60,628 nucleotides of DNA from CAVOJV01 sp963696325. Its GTDB lineage: Bacteria > Pseudomonadota > Gammaproteobacteria > Competibacterales > Competibacteraceae. The position numbers and the translations under genes were made by a program. Below are positions 17,462-26,177 of the stretch, piece after piece. Within the stretch, counting starts at the first letter, position 1; every line of letters begins with the position of its first letter. Below the pieces are notes generated by a model. It was not told the DNA's origin, made no database searches, and saw only the letters and a list, made by a program, of their open reading frames with translations. The stretch is taken from assembly GCA_963696325.1 (NCBI GenBank), contig CAVOJV010000043.1:1-60628 (forward strand), read 5' to 3'.

Positions 17462-17946
17462 TCAAACCAGCCGCGCCAGACTTTGCAGGATCAGCCAGGC
17501 GTAGATCCCGGCCAGTACGTCGTCGGCCATGATGCCGAAGCCACCGCCCACCTGCCGATCCACGGTCCGGATGGGCCAGGGCTTGAGAATATCAAACACG
17601 CGGAACAGGCCGAATCCGATGGCCACCCACAGCCAGCCTACAGGCGCGGCGATCATCGTGATGAAATAGCCAACGATCTCGTCCCAGACGATGCTGGGAT
17701 GATCGTGTACGCCCAGATCCCGGGCGGTGCGATCGCACAACCATACCCCAACGGCGAACATGAGGGCCGTGAGCAGCAGAAACCGCGGCAGGGACAGATC
17801 CCGCGCCAGCCGTACAGGGGAATAGCCGCCAGTGTACCGAAGGTGCCGGGCGCTCTGGGAGCGCAACCGGCCCCAAATCCCAGCGCCAAGAAATGCACGG
17901 GGTTGTGCCAGAGTCTGGCGCCGGTGCGTTCAGGCGAAGTGATCAT
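17462..17946 (-). pseudogene. pgpA: Phosphatidylglycerophosphatase A, frameshifted
   Basis: The N-terminal part (MITSPERTG, then WHNPVHFLALGFGAGCAPRA, PGTFGTLAAIPLY) starts at 17946 and overlaps the thiL end. The remainder (ARDLSLPRFLLLTALMFAVG, GVHDHPSIVWDEIVGYFITM, FRVFDILKPWPIRTVDRQV, GGFGIMADDVLAGI) is in another frame. The change lies near 17818, and one base appears missing there. Together they give about 161 aa, the length of E. coli PgpA (172). The enzyme removes phosphate from phosphatidylglycerophosphate at the inner membrane. The thiL-pgpA pairing is common in gammaproteobacteria. As pgpB/C can substitute, inactivation would be tolerable, but a read error is equally likely. Confidence 0.9.
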
Positions 17947-18898
17947 ACCCATGTTTCCCAAGCCCATACAGAGTTCCATCGTCCCGAAGACAGCGCAGCC
18001 CCGGTTCAGCCTCGATGCGGCCGATCTCGGTGCAGCGGCAATCCCAACTCTTGGCAAGCGCTTGCAGCTGCGCGAGGCGCGGCGGCGGCACGGCGAAGCA
18101 CAGTTCGTAGTCATCACCGCCGGTCAGGGCCATGGCGATAGCCGCCTCTGCATCCAGGCAGGCGGACAGCGCCGGCGAGTGTGGCAAGCGGTCCACGTTC
18201 AGGCGGGCGCCTACCCCGCTGCGTTCCAGGATATGGCCGAGATCCTGGGCGATGCCATCGGAGATGTCGATGGCCGCGCTGGCCAAGCTGCGCAATTGCA
18301 GACCCTGCCGAATCCGGGGAGTGGGCCGCTCCAGGCGATCATGCAGATAGGTCCGGTGAACGCCGGGAACGTTTACCCGCCCTAGCGCGGCGGCCAGCGC
18401 CAAGCCGGCATCACCCAAGGTACCGGTGACGCAGAGGATATCACCCGGCCGCGCCCCATCCCGGCGTAAAGCGCTGCTTTCCGGCACAAAGCCGTGCGCC
18501 TGGATGCTGATGGTCAGAGGTCCACGGGTGGTATCGCCACCGACGAGCTGTACCTGAAAGCGCTCCGCCAAACTGAAAAACCCCTGGCAGAAGCCTTGCA
18601 ACCAGCGTTCGTCCGGTTCGGGCAGCGCGATCGCCAGAGTCGCCCAGGCCGGCAAGGCGCCCATGGATGCCAAATCGCTCAAGTTGACCGCCAGCGACTT
18701 GTAGCCGACACCCTCGGGATCAGCATCAGCGAAAAAATGCACCCCCGCCACCAGCATATCCACGGTCACCGCCAAGGACTCGCCCGGCGGCACCCTTAGC
18801 AAGGCGCAGTCGTCGCCGATACCTAGAGCCACATCTGGACGCGCTGGAGAGCGGCGCTCGAAATATCGGTGAATCAGCGCGAACTCAGAAACTGCCAT
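17930..18898 (-). CDS. thiL: Thiamine-monophosphate kinase
   Basis: 322 aa, matching E. coli ThiL (325). N-terminal SEFALIHRYFERR, then metal- and ATP-binding blocks LGIGDDCALLRVPPGESLAV, SLAVNLSDLASMGALP, QLVGGDTTRGPLTISI and DISDGIAQDLGHILERSGVG. It makes thiamine diphosphate from the monophosphate. It starts 17 nt after the HlyD-like gene, so it is probably read from the same transcript as the exporter. It overlaps pgpA by 17 nt. Confidence 0.93.
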   Translation of the reverse strand: MAVSEFALIHRYFERRSPARPDVALGIGDDCALLRVPPGESLAVTVDMLVAGVHFFADADPEGVGYKSLAVNLSDLASMGALPAWATLAIALPEPDERWLQGFCQGFFSLAERFQVQLVGGDTTRGPLTISIQAHGFVPESSALRRDGARPGDILCVTGTLGDAGLALAAALGRVNVPGVHRTYLHDRLERPTPRIRQGLQLRSLASAAIDISDGIAQDLGHILERSGVGARLNVDRLPHSPALSACLDAEAAIAMALTGGDDYELCFAVPPPRLAQLQALAKSWDCRCTEIGRIEAEPGLRCLRDDGTLYGLGKHGYDHFA

Positions 18899-18914
18899 GG
18901 TTCAAATCCATGCC

Positions 18915-19991
18915 TCATTTTAGCATCGCCTGCGCAATCACCTCGGGACCCGCCTCGATAAAAACATCCATCTGCTGGCCCACGAAAACGGGCAGATCGC
19001 CACGCTCGAAAGCATAGAGTGCCTGCAGCACGCGAGTATCGACCCGTTCGTTGCTACCGCCGGTCAAGGACTTTTTGGGTACCACGTAAGGCTCGACCCG
19101 CACGAACCGGAGGTCCGTCTTTACCTCGGCGTTGCCGCGCAGGCTGGCAACCGCACGGGTTCCCGGTTTTAGGCGCCAGGCATCGTTTTCATCGATATCG
19201 ACGCGCACGTGCAATATCTGCGTATCGCCCATCATCACAGGGGGAATCGCCGTATTCATAGTACTCAGGTATTCGCCTGGCCGCACGTTGACTTGCAGGA
19301 TTTCGCCGGCCACCGGGGCGCGCACGGTGAGTCGGTCAAGTTGCGTGCGAGCGGCGCCAAACTGTGCCCTGGCGGCGGTAACTTGCGCTTCCGCAACGGC
19401 CAAGTCCTGTTTCCAGGCGCCTGCGGTGAGCAGATCCAAGGAAGCCTTGGCTGCCGCCGCCCGCGCGCTGGCTGCCGCCGCGGCATTGCGGCGCCGCTGC
19501 AGTTCTTCCCGGCTGAGCGCCGCCGAGCCCTGCAAAGCCTCGGCCCGGCCAAGCTGGTCCCGCGCATCCATCGCCAACGCCTGGGCTTCGGCAAGCCTGG
19601 CGATGGCAGCGGGAATTTCCTCACTGCGGGGCAACGCCCTAAGCTTCGCCAGATTGACTTCCGCAATACGCAGGTTGCTCTCCTGCACCTCTACCTCGGC
19701 ACGGGCCTGGCGGTCGTCGAGCACGAAGAGCGGGTGTCCCGTCTGCACCGGATTGCCGACTTTCACCAGCACTTTCGCCACCACGCCGGGCAGATCGGTG
19801 CTGACGCCGATATTCTCGGTGCTCGCTTCGACCAGCCCGGCCCCCGCGATGAAAGCCGGGAACGGCGGTTTGGCTGGCTCGGCCACCGGCGGCGCCAGCG
19901 GCAGCGTCTTCTCGCCGGACGCTACCGTATAAGCGGTGATGGCGATGCCCGCCAAGGCCAGGATGGGAACCACAGCATTGCGCAATTTCAT
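18915..19991 (-). CDS. HlyD/DevB-type periplasmic adaptor of an ABC exporter
   Basis: 358 aa from ATG 19991, which starts a signal-anchor (NAVVPILALAGIAITAYTV). A biotinyl-like lipoyl half follows (TDLPGVVAKVLVKVGNPVQ, GHPLFVLDDRQARAEVEV), then a long Ala-rich coiled coil from about residue 100 to 210, and the second lipoyl half (LTVRAPVAGEILQVNVRPGE). This is the membrane fusion protein layout. The gene follows the ATPase gene by 14 nt and forms a three-gene DevBCA-like exporter with it. The substrate is unknown. Confidence 0.88.
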   Translation of the reverse strand: MKLRNAVVPILALAGIAITAYTVASGEKTLPLAPPVAEPAKPPFPAFIAGAGLVEASTENIGVSTDLPGVVAKVLVKVGNPVQTGHPLFVLDDRQARAEVEVQESNLRIAEVNLAKLRALPRSEEIPAAIARLAEAQALAMDARDQLGRAEALQGSAALSREELQRRRNAAAAASARAAAAKASLDLLTAGAWKQDLAVAEAQVTAARAQFGAARTQLDRLTVRAPVAGEILQVNVRPGEYLSTMNTAIPPVMMGDTQILHVRVDIDENDAWRLKPGTRAVASLRGNAEVKTDLRFVRVEPYVVPKKSLTGGSNERVDTRVLQALYAFERGDLPVFVGQQMDVFIEAGPEVIAQAMLK

Positions 19992-20005
19992 CGGTTGATC
20001 CTCGG

Positions 20006-20764
20006 TCAAAAGGTGGGATGCTGAGAGCCGGAGGTAATGTCTTCCAGGCGGCCATCGCTCATGTGTGCAATGCGGTCGGCAAAGCTGAAAATCCGCGTAT
20101 CGTGGGTCACCACCACCAGACAGCGCTCTCCATCGAGGGCGACCTCGCGCAGCAGTTCCATGACTTTTTTCCCGGTCGTGGCATCCAGGGCACTGGTCGG
20201 CTCGTCGCATACCACGAGACTGGGGCCATGGACCAGAGCGCGGGCAATCGCGACTCGCTGCTGCTGACCCCCGGACAATTGGGACGGACGCGCGGCGATC
20301 TTATTCCCCAGGCCAACCCGGTCGAGCATCGCTGCCGCCTGGCGGATGGCCTGATTCCGCGGCTTGCCCTGAATCAGCAGGGGGATGGCGACGTTTTCCG
20401 CCGCCGTCAGCGCCGGAATCAGGTTGAAAGACTGAAAGACAAAGCCGATGTAACGCCCGCGCCAGGCGGTGCGCGCGGCAACCGACATCCGCGCGTAGTC
20501 ATGGTCGAGGGTTATGCACTCTCCATCGCTGCGGTCGAGAATGCCGGCGATGACCGAAATAAGGGTGGTTTTCCCGCAGCCCGATGGCCCCACCAGCATC
20601 AGCAACTCGCCGGTGTAGATCTCGAGATCGACGCCGCGCAGAGCCAGGACTTGGTTCTCGCCCTCGCCATAGATTTTGGAGAGCCCCAGGCAGCGGACGG
20701 CGACGTTCCTCGGCGGTTCGGAGGATGGGTAGTTTGCTGAACGACGGCGGCCGACATGGTTCAC
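20006..20764 (-). CDS. DevA/MacB-like ABC exporter ATPase
   Basis: 252 aa with Walker A LVGPSGCGKTTLISVIAG, Q-loop IGFVFQSFNLIPALTA, signature QLSGGQQQRVAIARAL, Walker B LVVCDEPTSALDATTG and switch VVVTHDTRIFSFADRI. It is the LolD/DevA class, in which ATPase and permease energise an adaptor-linked pump. It starts with GTG at 20764, overlapping the permease stop in a GTGA arrangement, so translation is probably coupled. Confidence 0.9.
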   Translation of the reverse strand: MNHVGRRRSANYPSSEPPRNVAVRCLGLSKIYGEGENQVLALRGVDLEIYTGELLMLVGPSGCGKTTLISVIAGILDRSDGECITLDHDYARMSVAARTAWRGRYIGFVFQSFNLIPALTAAENVAIPLLIQGKPRNQAIRQAAAMLDRVGLGNKIAARPSQLSGGQQQRVAIARALVHGPSLVVCDEPTSALDATTGKKVMELLREVALDGERCLVVVTHDTRIFSFADRIAHMSDGRLEDITSGSQHPTF

Positions 20765-21910
20765 CCCTTGAAGACGACGGCAGGTTCAAGCCGAAACACT
20801 GGAATCAGGCTGAGCAGGCTCGCGACCATGCAAATCGTCAGGATCGCCACGGCGGTCAGCGCGGGAATTTGCCAGGGCATCGCAAAGGCAAGGCCCACTT
20901 TCGAGGTCAACAGTCCCATGATGCTGGCCAGCCCCACGCCGATACCGTAGCCGAATGTCGCAACGGTCAGCGACTGCACCAAGACCATGCGCGCCAGCGT
21001 TCCGTTTGCTACGCCCATTGCCTTCAGCGATCCGTAATGACGCAGGTTGTCGAGGGTAAAGTTGTAGAGCGTCTGTCCGGCGACGATGAGCCCGATGACA
21101 AAACCCAGCGCCACGGCCATTCCAAAGTTAATGATGATGCCAGTGGCGTTCAGAATGTAATCCGCGGTCAACTGCATGAATTCTTCGTTGGTGCGGGCTT
21201 TGAGGCCGGTCTTGCGCTCGATGGCTTGGCGCACCCGTTCCAGCTCCGCGCCTGGCTTGATCTTGACCAGCACGAACGACAGCAGATTGCGTTCCCGTGG
21301 CGCCCATTGCAGCGCTCGGCTGTAGGTGGTGTAGATCACCGGCTCCCAGAAGAACGAGTCACGCGCCCGGTAACCGCCGACCACGACAGCGTCGTTATCG
21401 TTGACCGACAGATGGTCACCGACCCGCAGTTCACGTCCCCCGCCCCGTTTCATGAAGAGCTTGTTGGCGAGCGGTGACGACGTCGATCAGTACGCCACGG
21501 TCGCGCCGCAGATCCACCAGGGTTCCTTGTGTCATGAGCGGCGGGCCGCCCAGCAAGGTAGCGTCGTCAAGCCCAATCAGGATCATTGAGATGCGGGTGC
21601 CGTCGGCCAGTTGTCCGCGGGTAAATGCCTGGTAGAGGGGCACCGCCCACTCCACGCCAGTGACGCCACGCGCTTGCTGGACCACGGTATCGCGCAGCGG
21701 TTGCGAGTCCTGGGAAAAACGCACCTGCGGATCCATGATCCAGAGATCGGCGTGGGAGGTGTCGCGGATAAACGAGCCGGTTTGCTTGGTCAGCCCCACG
21801 AAGATCGAGGCCTGCTGGCAGATGAGCATCGACGCAAAGGCAATACCGACGATCAGGCCAATGTATTTAAGCCGATCGCCGAACAGCATCTTGAGCGCAA
21901 TTGAATTCAT
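20761..21910 (-). pseudogene. DevC/MacB-like ABC exporter permease, one frameshift
   Basis: The N-terminal part (from ATG 21910) holds membrane segment 1 and a periplasmic domain (RLKYIGLIVGIAFASMLICQ, DTSHADLWIMDP, SQPLRDTVVQQARGVTGVEW). The C-terminal part in another frame carries the rest of the periplasmic domain and three membrane segments (FGMAVALGFVIGLIVAGQTL, LRHYGSLKAMGVANGTLARM, ALTAVAILTICMVASLLSL). The frames switch near 21450-21480, with one surplus base; without it the protein has about 382 aa, the normal size. The gene stands 25 nt after the TetR gene. It is likely functional if the shift is a read error. Confidence 0.88.
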
Positions 21911-21935
21911 CGCATCTTCCGGTCAACCATTGCTC

Positions 21936-22568
21936 TTAACCAAGTTTTGCAAGAAAGCCGTGCAGCAATGCGTCGGTCATCGCCTTTGTACGTACTTCCA
22001 AAGCCCGCCAGTCGATCCAGGGATCATCCGCCATGACAATATGGAGTGAAGCAACCCCGTGTACGCCTGCCCACAGGGTTTGGGCGACCAGTTCTGAGTC
22101 CTGATATTCAGGGCGCAAACTGCCGCTCGCGAGCGCGTCTTCCACCGCCTTTTTTAGTGCGGCATGGCCGTCGTACACCGGGTCTCCTCTTCGACTTAGT
22201 TCCTCGGCCGTGGGTTCAACCAGGGGTGGCGTCATAAACATGAGCTTGTAATGGTTAGGGTACTTGACAGCGAAATCGACATAGATATGGCCCATCTGTT
22301 GAATTCGCTGGACCGGGTCGACAGTCTGCAAAGACTGTGTAAAAGCCTCGGCAAGGGCGGCGAAGTCGCGTTCGCAGAGCTTACGCATCAACGCCTCCTT
22401 GTCCTTGAAGAAGCTGTAGATCATGCTGGGCGCATACTCGATTTCCAGGGCAATGCGCCGCAATGTCACGGCTTCATAACCATGGCGGACGAAGAGTGCG
22501 CATGCAGCGTCGAGGATTTTTTCTTCACGTTCGGCGCGCTCCCGGGCGCGGCGTTCGGCAGTTCCCAT
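21936..22568 (-). CDS. TetR-family regulator of the ABC exporter
   Basis: 210 aa from ATG 22568. The DNA-binding helix-turn-helix is near residues 25-50 (AVTLRRIALEIEYAPSMIYS). A ligand-binding C-terminal domain follows (WAGVHGVASLHIVMADDPWI). The gene is the first of the leftward exporter operon. A perfect palindrome in its own promoter suggests autoregulation plus control of the exporter. The ligand is unknown. Confidence 0.9.
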   Translation of the reverse strand: MGTAERRARERAEREEKILDAACALFVRHGYEAVTLRRIALEIEYAPSMIYSFFKDKEALMRKLCERDFAALAEAFTQSLQTVDPVQRIQQMGHIYVDFAVKYPNHYKLMFMTPPLVEPTAEELSRRGDPVYDGHAALKKAVEDALASGSLRPEYQDSELVAQTLWAGVHGVASLHIVMADDPWIDWRALEVRTKAMTDALLHGFLAKLG

Positions 22569-22606
22569 AAAACACATCCTGAGCAATGTTGAAAAACCTT
22601 TAATTT

Positions 22607-22636
22607 AAAATAGAACCGTGTTCTAAAAAAAGTCAA
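22607..22636 (-). promoter_or_regulatory. Promoter of the TetR-exporter operon
   Basis: Minus-strand -35 TTGACT (22636-22631) and -10 TATTTT (22612-22607), 18 nt apart, about 40 nt before the regulator's start. The operator palindrome lies between the two boxes. Confidence 0.6.
22611..22625. promoter_or_regulatory. Putative TetR-type operator
   Basis: tagaaccgtgttcta is a 6-3-6 inverted repeat with perfect arms, sitting between -35 and -10 of the minus-strand promoter. Bound regulator would block RNA polymerase. Confidence 0.6.
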
Positions 22637-22830
22637 GGTTTTTTATTTTTTCTGGTTCGTGTTCCGGCGATCTGAGACTTTCGTCCTCAGCAAGAGTCGA
22701 ATGCCGGGTGTGATCAAGCAGGAGGTATTGCCAAGCCGTCGCGGCGCGGGTCTAATCCGGTTAGGCAGTTATTCATCTTGCTGGCAGTGTGGCGGTTCAT
22801 GTTATCAAGCGCTCAGCTATAGGAATTCTC

Positions 22831-23646
22831 ATGGCTAACTTCCCTCTTTTGCTAGAACCCGAACAGCTCGAAAAACACCTTGACGACGCCGGTCTGTTGA
22901 TCGTTGACGTACGCAATGGCGACAGCTATGCACGGGGTCATATCCCCGGCGCTATCAACCTAGCGTATGCCGACCTCATTCGCGCCACGCCGCCGGCCAT
23001 GGGACTGCTGCCCGATATAGTGCATTTGAGCAAGGTCATGGCCGCCATTGGGCTAACCCCGGACCGCCACGTGGTCGCCTACGACGATGAGGGAAATGGC
23101 CGCGCCAGCCGTTTGCTGTGGACCCTCGATGTCCTGGGCCATACCCAGTTATCCTTGCTGAACGGAGGGCTGCCGGCATGGCTCGCCGAGGGCCGTACCC
23201 TGTCCCGACACACCCTGCCACCCACACCCAGCCGCTACAGCGCGTGTCTCGCGAACCCTGCCGCGGTGGCGGACAAGGACTACATTCTCTCCCGCCTGGG
23301 ACAAACCGACCTCGCTCTGCTGGATACTCGCTCTCCCGGCGAATATCGGGGCAGCGATGTGCGCGCCGCGCGGGGCGGCCATATTCCTGGGGCTGTCAAC
23401 CTGAACTGGACCCTCGCCATGGACGAGCAGCGCCTGCTTCGCTGCAAAGCCGACGCAAGGCTGCGCGACCTGCTGGAAACGATTGGCGTCACCCCGGACA
23501 AGGAGGTGATCCTGTACTGCCAGACTCACCACCGCTCGGCGCACACCTATCTGGTTCTCAAGCATCTGGGTTATCCCAGGGTGCGTGGGTATGCCGGCGC
23601 CTGGTCAGAATGGGGCAACGACCCCACTCTGCCGGTGGAACAATAA
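22831..23646 (+). CDS. Tandem rhodanese sulfurtransferase (SseA/TST-like)
   Basis: 271 aa from ATG 22831 (agga just upstream; a longer frame from 22789 is less likely). Two rhodanese domains: the inactive first (LLIVDVRNGDSYARGHIPGA, one residue more, VHLSKVMAAIGLTPDRHVV) and the second with the catalytic loop VILYCQTHHRSAHTY. Its Cys is followed by QTHHRS instead of the common RTGVRA, so the loop is unusual and substrate preference may differ from 3-mercaptopyruvate or thiosulfate. The gene converges on orn with a 3-nt gap. Confidence 0.88.
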   Translation: MANFPLLLEPEQLEKHLDDAGLLIVDVRNGDSYARGHIPGAINLAYADLIRATPPAMGLLPDIVHLSKVMAAIGLTPDRHVVAYDDEGNGRASRLLWTLDVLGHTQLSLLNGGLPAWLAEGRTLSRHTLPPTPSRYSACLANPAAVADKDYILSRLGQTDLALLDTRSPGEYRGSDVRAARGGHIPGAVNLNWTLAMDEQRLLRCKADARLRDLLETIGVTPDKEVILYCQTHHRSAHTYLVLKHLGYPRVRGYAGAWSEWGNDPTLPVEQ

Positions 23647-23649
23647 TCG

Positions 23650-24204
23650 CTAAGGAGTCGGTACCAGCTTGACAAAAAGATGCTCCCGGTAATAGCGCAA
23701 CTCTTCGATGGAATCGCGCACATCCTGCAGGGCCAGATGAGAAGAGGATTTACTGAACCCCCTGGCCAGGTCGGGATACCAGCGCCGGGCCAGCTCCTTG
23801 AGGGTACTCACATCCAGATTGCGGTAATGAAAATAGGCTTCCAGCTCAGGCATGCAGCGGGCGAGGAAACGGCGGTCCTGGCAGATGCTGTTGCCGCACA
23901 TCGGAGACTTGACCTTAGGCACATAACGGCTCACGAACTTTAGGGTCTGCAACTCTGCCTCTTGGAGGCCGATGGCACTGGTGCGGACCCGCTCGAGCAG
24001 GCCGGACTTGCCATGTTGGTTGCGGTTCCAATCATCCATGGCCGCCAACACGGTTTCGCTTTGCCGGATAGCCAACACCGGTCCCTCGGCCAGAATAATC
24101 AGTTGACTGTCGGTGACAACGGTGGCGATTTCAATGATGCTATCGGATTGAGTATCCAGGCCTGTCATCTCCAGGTCAATCCAGATGAGGTTTTCGGGTG
24201 ACAT
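23650..24204 (-). CDS. orn: Oligoribonuclease
   Basis: 184 aa, as in E. coli (181). The DEDDh exonuclease residues are visible: ENLIWIDLEMTGLDTQSD (D and E), MCGNSICQDRRFLARCMPEL (D), and SSHLALQDVRDSIEELRYYR (H and D). It degrades short RNAs and pGpG to nucleotides and is usually essential in gammaproteobacteria. It is normally next to divergent rsgA; here the pair is separated by about 2.8 kb of other genes. Confidence 0.93.
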   Translation of the reverse strand: MSPENLIWIDLEMTGLDTQSDSIIEIATVVTDSQLIILAEGPVLAIRQSETVLAAMDDWNRNQHGKSGLLERVRTSAIGLQEAELQTLKFVSRYVPKVKSPMCGNSICQDRRFLARCMPELEAYFHYRNLDVSTLKELARRWYPDLARGFSKSSSHLALQDVRDSIEELRYYREHLFVKLVPTP

Positions 24205-24381
24205 AGTCTGTGTTTTTGTCTGCTGTTGTTGGGTGTTGGGCGTTGGTCTATCAACGGTGAATTATTGATAGTCTTGGGTTGTAAATATCCAACACATAAT
24301 ATAAAAGATACAATTATATTGAAGCCATTTTTGTAGTGTGGTGGGAGCAACAGGGTTCAAGCGAAGGGAATCATAACAAAG

Positions 24382-24480
24382 ATGAGCGATCTCTTTTATA
24401 GCGGAATTCAAGACATCCCCCCTGATTGGCCACCCCCGGAACGTGACGGTCTTCGTCAATTTGCCCGTCCCCCCAGATGA
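24382..24480 (+). CDS. Possible small ORF (32 aa) overlapping the next gene's start
   Basis: MSDLFYSGIQDIPPDWPPPE starts this Pro-rich frame, which ends in an ATGA overlap with the next gene (start 24477). There is no clear ribosome site. It could be a leader or chance. The 180 bases before it (24205-24381) are AT-rich with no gene and may hold the promoters of orn and this block. Confidence 0.25.
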   Translation: MSDLFYSGIQDIPPDWPPPERDGLRQFARPPR

Positions 24481-24944
24481 CATTTCCTCAGGGCATTTCG
24501 CTAGTGCGCCACAGGACGGCTCTCGCCCTGGTCGTATGGGTGTGCTTGGTGTTCTGTTTGTCGGGTCTTACAAGGGCTGCGCGGGCCGAGGAGGTCGTCA
24601 TCGTCAACCCGGATGTTACTACCAAGGAACTTTCACTGAACGCCCTACGTGCTATCTTTGGCATGCGCCTGCGCACTTGGCCGAATGGAAATCGTATATC
24701 GGTAGTCGTTCTGAATGATAGTTCCCCCGGGCACGCCCGTTTCGCCAAGCAGACACTTGCTATCTTTCCCCATCAGTTGCGTTTTGCTTGGGACCGATTG
24801 GTATATTCAGGAACGGGGCAGGCACCGATTGAGGTTGCCTCGGAAACGGAGATGCGTGCCAAGGTGGCATCCACAACCGATGCGATCGGTTATCTTACAG
24901 AGGAAATGGTCAATGATAACGTCCGTGTCGTGGACATCCGTTAA
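24477..24944 (+). CDS. PstS-like periplasmic binding-domain protein
   Basis: 155 aa. The N-terminal signal peptide (TALALVVWVCLVFCLSGLTR, then ARAEE) ends in a plausible AxA site. The mature part (VVIVNPDVTTKELSLNALRA, IFGMRLRTWPNG, FAKQTLAIFPHQLRFAWDRL, TDAIGYLTEEMVNDNVRVV) resembles the short one-domain relatives of phosphate-binding PBP_like_2 proteins. Such proteins often sit beside a porin-like barrel and signalling proteins. The stop is 4 nt before the porin-like frame. Confidence 0.7.
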   Translation: MTFPQGISLVRHRTALALVVWVCLVFCLSGLTRAARAEEVVIVNPDVTTKELSLNALRAIFGMRLRTWPNGNRISVVVLNDSSPGHARFAKQTLAIFPHQLRFAWDRLVYSGTGQAPIEVASETEMRAKVASTTDAIGYLTEEMVNDNVRVVDIR

Positions 24945-24948
24945 CCTG

Positions 24949-26138
24949 ATGGTGAGGCAACCAAAACTGTCGCAGGCAGTGCTCGCGCTCGCGCTCGGCC
25001 TGTCCGCCTGCGACACGCTATCTACAGAGCTGTTCGGGCGGAAGCGTTTCAAATTCATGGCTTCGCCTCGCAAGCCGCGATCTCAACGACCGGCAACAAC
25101 TTCTTCGGTAAAACTGAAGGCAAAGTCGATTTTGACTTTCGAGAGCTGGGTATCAACGGCTCCTGGCGGATGTTGCCCAACTTGCAGTTTTCTTTGCAAG
25201 CGGTTGCCCGTTGGGCGGGCGAGACCGATGACGGTAACCCTCGAATAGATTATGGATTCATAGATTATAGCTTCTTATCAGACGCCGAAATCTATGGGGT
25301 GTACGTGCTGGCCGGATTGTATATGCCTACGGGTTTTACAATGAGACCCGGGATGTCGCTTTCGCCCGGCCAACTATACTGCTGCCGCAGTCCATTTATT
25401 TCGATAAAAATCGCAACCTCTCGCTCTCTGCGGATGGGGTCCAAGTGTATGGTGAACGTCGCACGGACATGGGTGATTTTACATTGCAGCTTAGCGGCAA
25501 CTTGCCAAGGTTGACAGATCCTGATTCCAAGCTGCAAATCTCTCGCGGCGTCAGCGGCGAATTGGAGGGCGAGTTGACGTGGCTGGGCCGCCTCCTTTAT
25601 GAAAAAGATAGCGGCGCAATCCGGCTTGCCATTACGGGCGGTCAACTCAATGCCGATTTTGAGGCAGCAAATGCGCACTCACTGGGCAGTGGATCGTGGC
25701 AGTTTGAACCTCTTATCTTTTCTGCTCAGTATAATGCGGAACGCTGGAGCCTCACGGGCGAGTATGCGCTGCGTCATTTTCAACTCGATTATAATCCTCC
25801 GTTTCCAGATCCTGACTTTACTGGAGAAAGCTACTATCTTCAGGCCAGCTATAGATTTACTCCGAGCCTCGAAGGTGTGCTGCGCTACGACAGTCTAATC
25901 ATGGACAGAGAAGATCGGAACGGGCAGGGAATGGAAAGCCAAGACCGGTCGCCCACCCTACACCCGATTTGCCAAGGATTGGACTGTCGGTTTGCGTTGG
26001 GATATTTCTCCTTCTTTGATGTTGCGGGCAGAATTTCACTATATTAACGGTACTGGCTGGCTCTCAAGCCTGGAAAACCCTCAAGGTACAGAGCAATATT
26101 GGAATTTATTCAGTGTTCTTGCTTCCTATCGTTTTTGA
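24949..26138 (+). pseudogene. Porin-like outer-membrane beta-barrel, several frameshifts
   Basis: Pieces in three frames form one protein of about 395 aa: a signal-like start (LSQAVLALALGLSA), then IHGFASQAAISTTGNNFFG and DFDFRELGINGSWRMLPNL, then GFYNETRDVAFARPTILLP, LSLSADGVQVYGE and WSLTGEYALRHFQLDYN, then a last strand pair (FHYINGTGWLSSLENPQGTE) ending in YRF. Alternating aromatic strands and a terminal Phe are typical of outer-membrane barrels. The frame changes near 25040, 25310 and 25920. Its role with the preceding binding protein is unknown; phosphate or small-anion uptake would be a guess. Confidence 0.65.
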
Positions 26139-26177
26139 GCTAGTGGATTAACCAGACCTCTAGTTAGGGTAATATCG

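Noticed and set aside
17367..17465. SAM riboswitch before metY
   Set aside because: The leader is under 100 nt and is mostly a REP-like hairpin; no conserved SAM-sensing core could be seen.
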